IMG/VR virus record: IMGVR_UViG_3300048592_000312
Location: 1-21,970 of that record
Length of the DNA stretch: 21,970 nucleotides
Direction: 5' to 3' (one strand)
Source of the DNA: a virus
In this document: positions 19,127 through 21,970 of the stretch, in pieces
How positions within the stretch are numbered: the stretch's first letter is position 1
How the letters are laid out: each line of letters opens with the position of its first letter
Notes under the pieces: model-generated
Database searches by the model: none
What the model was told of the DNA's origin: nothing
Seen by the model: the letters and a program-made list of their open reading frames with translations, nothing else
Made by a program: the position numbers and the translations under genes

Positions 19127-21970
19127 GCTCTTCCTGACCAGTGGCGCGGAAAGTGGCTTGACGGCCGCGATCTAGGCTTTCAGCCGGTCAAGCGGAGACA
19201 GGACGACCGCTGGGCCATCACACGCGGCATGTCCGCCGGCATCGATACCACGCAAGGATTGTTTGGCGGCGCACTTGGTGTCGTTGGCGACATGGTGGGG
19301 TCGGAGACGCTCGAGGACTACGGCCTCGAGATCTACCGCGAGCAGATGGCGGAAGCGGCGGAGAGCCCGTCGAAGGTTGGGAGCTACAAGGAGATCGGTT
19401 CGGTCTCTGACGCCTTCGAATACGCAATGCACGGTTTCGGACAGCTCCTTCCAACCATGGCTGTTGCTTTCGCGGCGGCGCGTGTTGGCGCGGCCGCCGC
19501 CCCCATGTTGATCGCCGGGGCGGGTCGTTTCGCCGTGACCCGAGGACTCCAGAAAGGGCTGAAGACGTTCATTGCTGACCGGGTGAAAGCGCGGGTTGCG
19601 GCGGGCATGGCGGGGACAGTCGCTGCGCAGACCGGCGCGTACGAAGCGCTTTTGGGTGGGGCTGCGGCCGCGTTTGCCGCCAGCAGCGCAATGGGGGTGG
19701 GGGGAGTTTACGGCCGGGTCGAGGAAGAGACCGGGAAGCGCGAGGCGCTCTTGTCTCTCGGCACCGGCATGGTGATAGGTGCCTTGGACGCCTTTCCGGT
19801 CATGCGGGTCCTGCGGAAACACGGCCTCGGAGATGCGGTCAAGAAAGAGGTTACTGAGTCCTTTGCTTCCGGGGTGGCCCGACAAGCCCTTGCCGAGGGT
19901 GGAACGGAAGCGGCGCAGACGCTGGTCGAGCGCGCGGCAGTGCGCGTGGTGGATCGGAACAAGGAGATCCTGTCCCCCGAGGGCATCGAAGAGATCATCA
20001 ACGCCGGTTTGATCGGGGCCATCGGAGGCGGCGTTATTGGCGCTGTGGAGTCCGGGTGGCGCCGCCGGAAACAGCGTCTTCCGAAAGACGCGCTACAAGC
20101 GGAGCTGCTGAAAACTGCCGGGGCGCAAGACCAAGAAAAGGAGGCCGCAAACTACATGGCGGCCGCGCTCACGGGACAGTTGCGTAGTCTGGGGGCTGTG
20201 CATCCAGATGACGCGACTGGTGTGGAACAGGCGCTCCGGGAGTCGCAGCAGGGGGCCGCTGACGCGGTCCGCGCCCGGCAAGAGGCGGAGAACTTAGGGA
20301 GCGTTCCTCCGGATTGGCGGTGGGTGTTGGATCAAGACTTGACGCCGGGGCCGCAGACGTTCCAAGACCTCTCGACACGGGTTTCCCGGGGGCTGCCTCC
20401 CGACTTGGCGCATCTGGCGCCGACGCGGGAAGAGGCAGCGGCCGACCGGGCGTGGAAAGACGATCTGGCCGCTGCCGTCGAGGACCTGATAGCCTCGACA
20501 GAGCAGGGGCCGGCGCCAGTTCGGCGTCCGTCCCTGTCGGTTATGGAGGAAGTTGAGGCCGAGGCGCGTCGAGATCGGCTCGCGGTCGAAGCGGAAGAGG
20601 CGCGGAATCTGGCTGAGGACGTCTTGTCTTCCGCGGCGCTTGTCGGACCCCCAGTCCCTCCGGGGGTGCGCTTCCGAGCGGGCCGAGATCGGAAGGAGAC
20701 GGACCGTCTAATCGCGGAGCTGGCGGGCCTCCAAAAAGAGGAGGATCAGCTTCGTTTTCTGGACCGCCTTCGGACGAGCAATCCTGACTGGTTCTCGTTT
20801 TTGGAGAAACGGCGCGCGGAAATCGCTGCGAAGCGAGAAACGGAGCGGTCTGCGGAGGGGCTGGTGGAGTCCGCACAGGCCGGGCCGTCGCCCAGTGCCC
20901 CGATCAGATTGTCCCGCATTCTCACGGTTGGGTTGCGCGCACAGGCCGGGCGGCAGCGGGGGGAAGCGGACACGCTGTTGGCGGAGATGCTGGACAGCGT
21001 AGAAGACGAGAAGGCCGAGAAACTTCGCGACGACGTCCGGCAGAGGTATCCCGAGTACCTGGCTGCGGTGGCGGAAACGCTGGCGGCACGGGAGTTTCTT
21101 GCCGCGCTCCGCGGAGGTGTTACCCGAGAAGAGGTGGTACCCAAGCGAGGCCGCCCCCCGAAGAAACGGGCGACTTCCCCGCCGCCGCCGCCCACGTTGT
21201 CGGGCGGGTGGGCGGCGCGCCGGGCGCAGTTGGCTGACGCAAACGCCCGCGTGGTCGAGTTCTTCTCTCGGAAGTTTTGGCCCGAGGCCCGACTCGAGAC
21301 CATGGCTCTAGGGGACCCCACGGTCGAGCACGCAGAAGGGGCTTTCCGCGTGCTCGATCCTCGGGGGCAGGAGTTGCTTTCGTGGACGGCAGGAGAAGGG
21401 GCGGCGTTCGAGCAGGAGTATCTGGCTCGGTATTCTGCGCAGCGGCGCGCGCAGTTGAATGCGCTGTTGCACCATCTGACCCCGAAGAAAGTCAAAGAGC
21501 TGATCGCGCAAGGGCAACTGGACGCCGCTACCGGGCAGGCGTATCTGGTGGCCAGAGAAGAGCAGGGGAAAGCAAACCGTGAACGAAGCAAGAAGAAAGG
21601 CCGAAAAGCGGAAGAAGCGCCGGAGAGAGAAACGGGTGCCCCGGAGACCGCTCCTCCGATTCTAGCGTTCCTGCGTGACGCTGCCGCGCCACGTCGTGCG
21701 GTTCATTCGGTAGCCGAGACCCCGGAGACGCCTCCTCGCGGCCCCGGGAGGCCCCGGAAAGCGCCCGAGGCGGCCCCAGTAGCCGGGACCCCGGAGACGC
21801 CGCCTCGTGGCCCCGGGAGGCCCCGGAAAGCGCCCGAGGCGGCCCCAGTAGCCGAGACCCCGGAGACGCCGCCTCGCGGCCCCGGGAGGCCCCGGAAAGC
21901 GCCCGAGGCGGCCCCAGTAGCCGGGACCCCGGAGACGCCGCCTCGTGGCCCCGGGAGGCCCCGGAAAGCG
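19124..21970 (+). CDS. Giant internal virion 'polyvalent'-type protein, 5' part (no stop in the window)
   Basis: At least 949 codons stay open to the last base. Reading from TTG 19124, residues 30-75 (WAITRGMSAGIDTTQGLFGG, then ALGVVGDMVGSETLEDYGL) resemble the start of large phage internal virion or 'large polyvalent' proteins. Gly/Ala-rich hydrophobic stretches at about 104-133, 163-195 and 293-307 could enter a membrane. EGGTEAAQ (258-265) is another element of those proteins. From about residue 330 it is long charged helix. PKRGRPPKKR (673-682) is a good AT-hook. From residue 863 a 23-residue repeat with PRGPGRPRK runs to the window edge. The role would be ejection with, or organisation of, the DNA. 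Any enzymatic domain, such as a transglycosylase or protease, would lie beyond the window. The start could also be ATG 19229. Confidence 0.88.
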   Translation, partial: MALPDQWRGKWLDGRDLGFQPVKRRQDDRWAITRGMSAGIDTTQGLFGGALGVVGDMVGSETLEDYGLEIYREQMAEAAESPSKVGSYKEIGSVSDAFEYAMHGFGQLLPTMAVAFAAARVGAAAAPMLIAGAGRFAVTRGLQKGLKTFIADRVKARVAAGMAGTVAAQTGAYEALLGGAAAAFAASSAMGVGGVYGRVEEETGKREALLSLGTGMVIGALDAFPVMRVLRKHGLGDAVKKEVTESFASGVARQALAEGGTEAAQTLVERAAVRVVDRNKEILSPEGIEEIINAGLIGAIGGGVIGAVESGWRRRKQRLPKDALQAELLKTAGAQDQEKEAANYMAAALTGQLRSLGAVHPDDATGVEQALRESQQGAADAVRARQEAENLGSVPPDWRWVLDQDLTPGPQTFQDLSTRVSRGLPPDLAHLAPTREEAAADRAWKDDLAAAVEDLIASTEQGPAPVRRPSLSVMEEVEAEARRDRLAVEAEEARNLAEDVLSSAALVGPPVPPGVRFRAGRDRKETDRLIAELAGLQKEEDQLRFLDRLRTSNPDWFSFLEKRRAEIAAKRETERSAEGLVESAQAGPSPSAPIRLSRILTVGLRAQAGRQRGEADTLLAEMLDSVEDEKAEKLRDDVRQRYPEYLAAVAETLAAREFLAALRGGVTREEVVPKRGRPPKKRATSPPPPPTLSGGWAARRAQLADANARVVEFFSRKFWPEARLETMALGDPTVEHAEGAFRVLDPRGQELLSWTAGEGAAFEQEYLARYSAQRRAQLNALLHHLTPKKVKELIAQGQLDAATGQAYLVAREEQGKANRERSKKKGRKAEEAPERETGAPETAPPILAFLRDAAAPRRAVHSVAETPETPPRGPGRPRKAPEAAPVAGTPETPPRGPGRPRKAPEAAPVAETPETPPRGPGRPRKAPEAAPVAGTPETPPRGPGRPRKA
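21140..21169 (+). other. AT-hook motif in the giant virion protein
   Basis: Residues 673-682, PKRGRPPKKR, hold the RGRP core flanked by basic residues and Pro, the standard form of a minor-groove-binding AT-hook. A Pro-run linker (SPPPPP) follows. Confidence 0.72.
21710..21970 (+). repeat. 69-bp tandem repeat encoding AT-hook-like units, cut by the window end
   Basis: Units lie at 21710-21778, 21779-21847, 21848-21916 and 21917-21970 (partial). They are almost identical in DNA. Each encodes 23 residues with TPETPPRGPGRPRKAPEA. Units alternate between VAET with CGC and VAGT with CGT, so the array has a 138-bp higher-order period, meaning that a pair of units was duplicated. The array probably continues past the window. 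Confidence 0.95.

Noticed and set aside
20746-21591. Open frame on the - strand of 281 codons
   Set aside because: It is antisense to the giant virion protein, with no start signal and no recognisable product.
1-21970. tRNA or other structured RNA genes, insertion sequences and integration sites
   Set aside because: None could be recognised by reading. No cloverleaf with conserved TTC loop, no transposase motif and no att-like repeat pair was found.

Overview
The window is the virion-morphogenesis part of a tailed double-stranded DNA bacteriophage (Caudoviricetes). Every convincing gene lies on the + strand, tightly packed, with many ATGA, GTGA or TGATG stop/start overlaps and strong AGGAGG-type ribosome binding sites. 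This is the pattern of a single late operon. The sequence is GC-rich with a G/C-biased third codon position, so the host is probably a GC-rich bacterium; nothing here identifies it. No integrase, repressor, replication, lysis or host gene is visible, so lifestyle and host remain open. A short-tailed (podovirus) virion is inferred from a roughly 220-residue adaptor-like protein followed by a roughly 690-residue nozzle-like protein, with no tape measure, major tail or baseplate genes. A row of helical, internal-virion-like proteins follows.

Layout. 1-265: non-coding left end with imperfect repeats that contain short dyads. 266-2401: a small unknown gene, then small and large terminase subunits (packaging motor). 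2402-7254: a small unknown gene, portal, a small helical protein, a scaffold-like protein and the major capsid protein. 7266-8580: four small genes (a beta-rich decoration candidate and three unknowns) interrupted by a 15-bp hairpin. 8584-13473: adaptor, nozzle, and two tandem paralogous fibre-like proteins. 13517-19122: a small beta protein, a 600-residue repeat-containing protein, a GNAT-like protein and three helical or membrane-active candidates for ejected proteins. 19124 to the window end: the 5' part of a very large 'polyvalent'-type internal virion protein with a TTG start. It has no stop codon before the window edge and runs into a 69-bp tandem repeat encoding AT-hook-like motifs.

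How it works together (inference from family roles): terminase cuts and pumps DNA through the portal into a scaffold-built capsid. Adaptor and nozzle close the portal and make the short tail. The fibre pair probably contacts the host. The large helical proteins downstream would be stored in the head and ejected with the DNA. The most unusual points are the AT-hook array in the giant protein, the duplicated C-terminal domain separated by low-complexity Pro/Thr linkers in the 600-residue protein, the almost transition-only divergence between the left-end repeat copies, and the perfect hairpin after the capsid genes.
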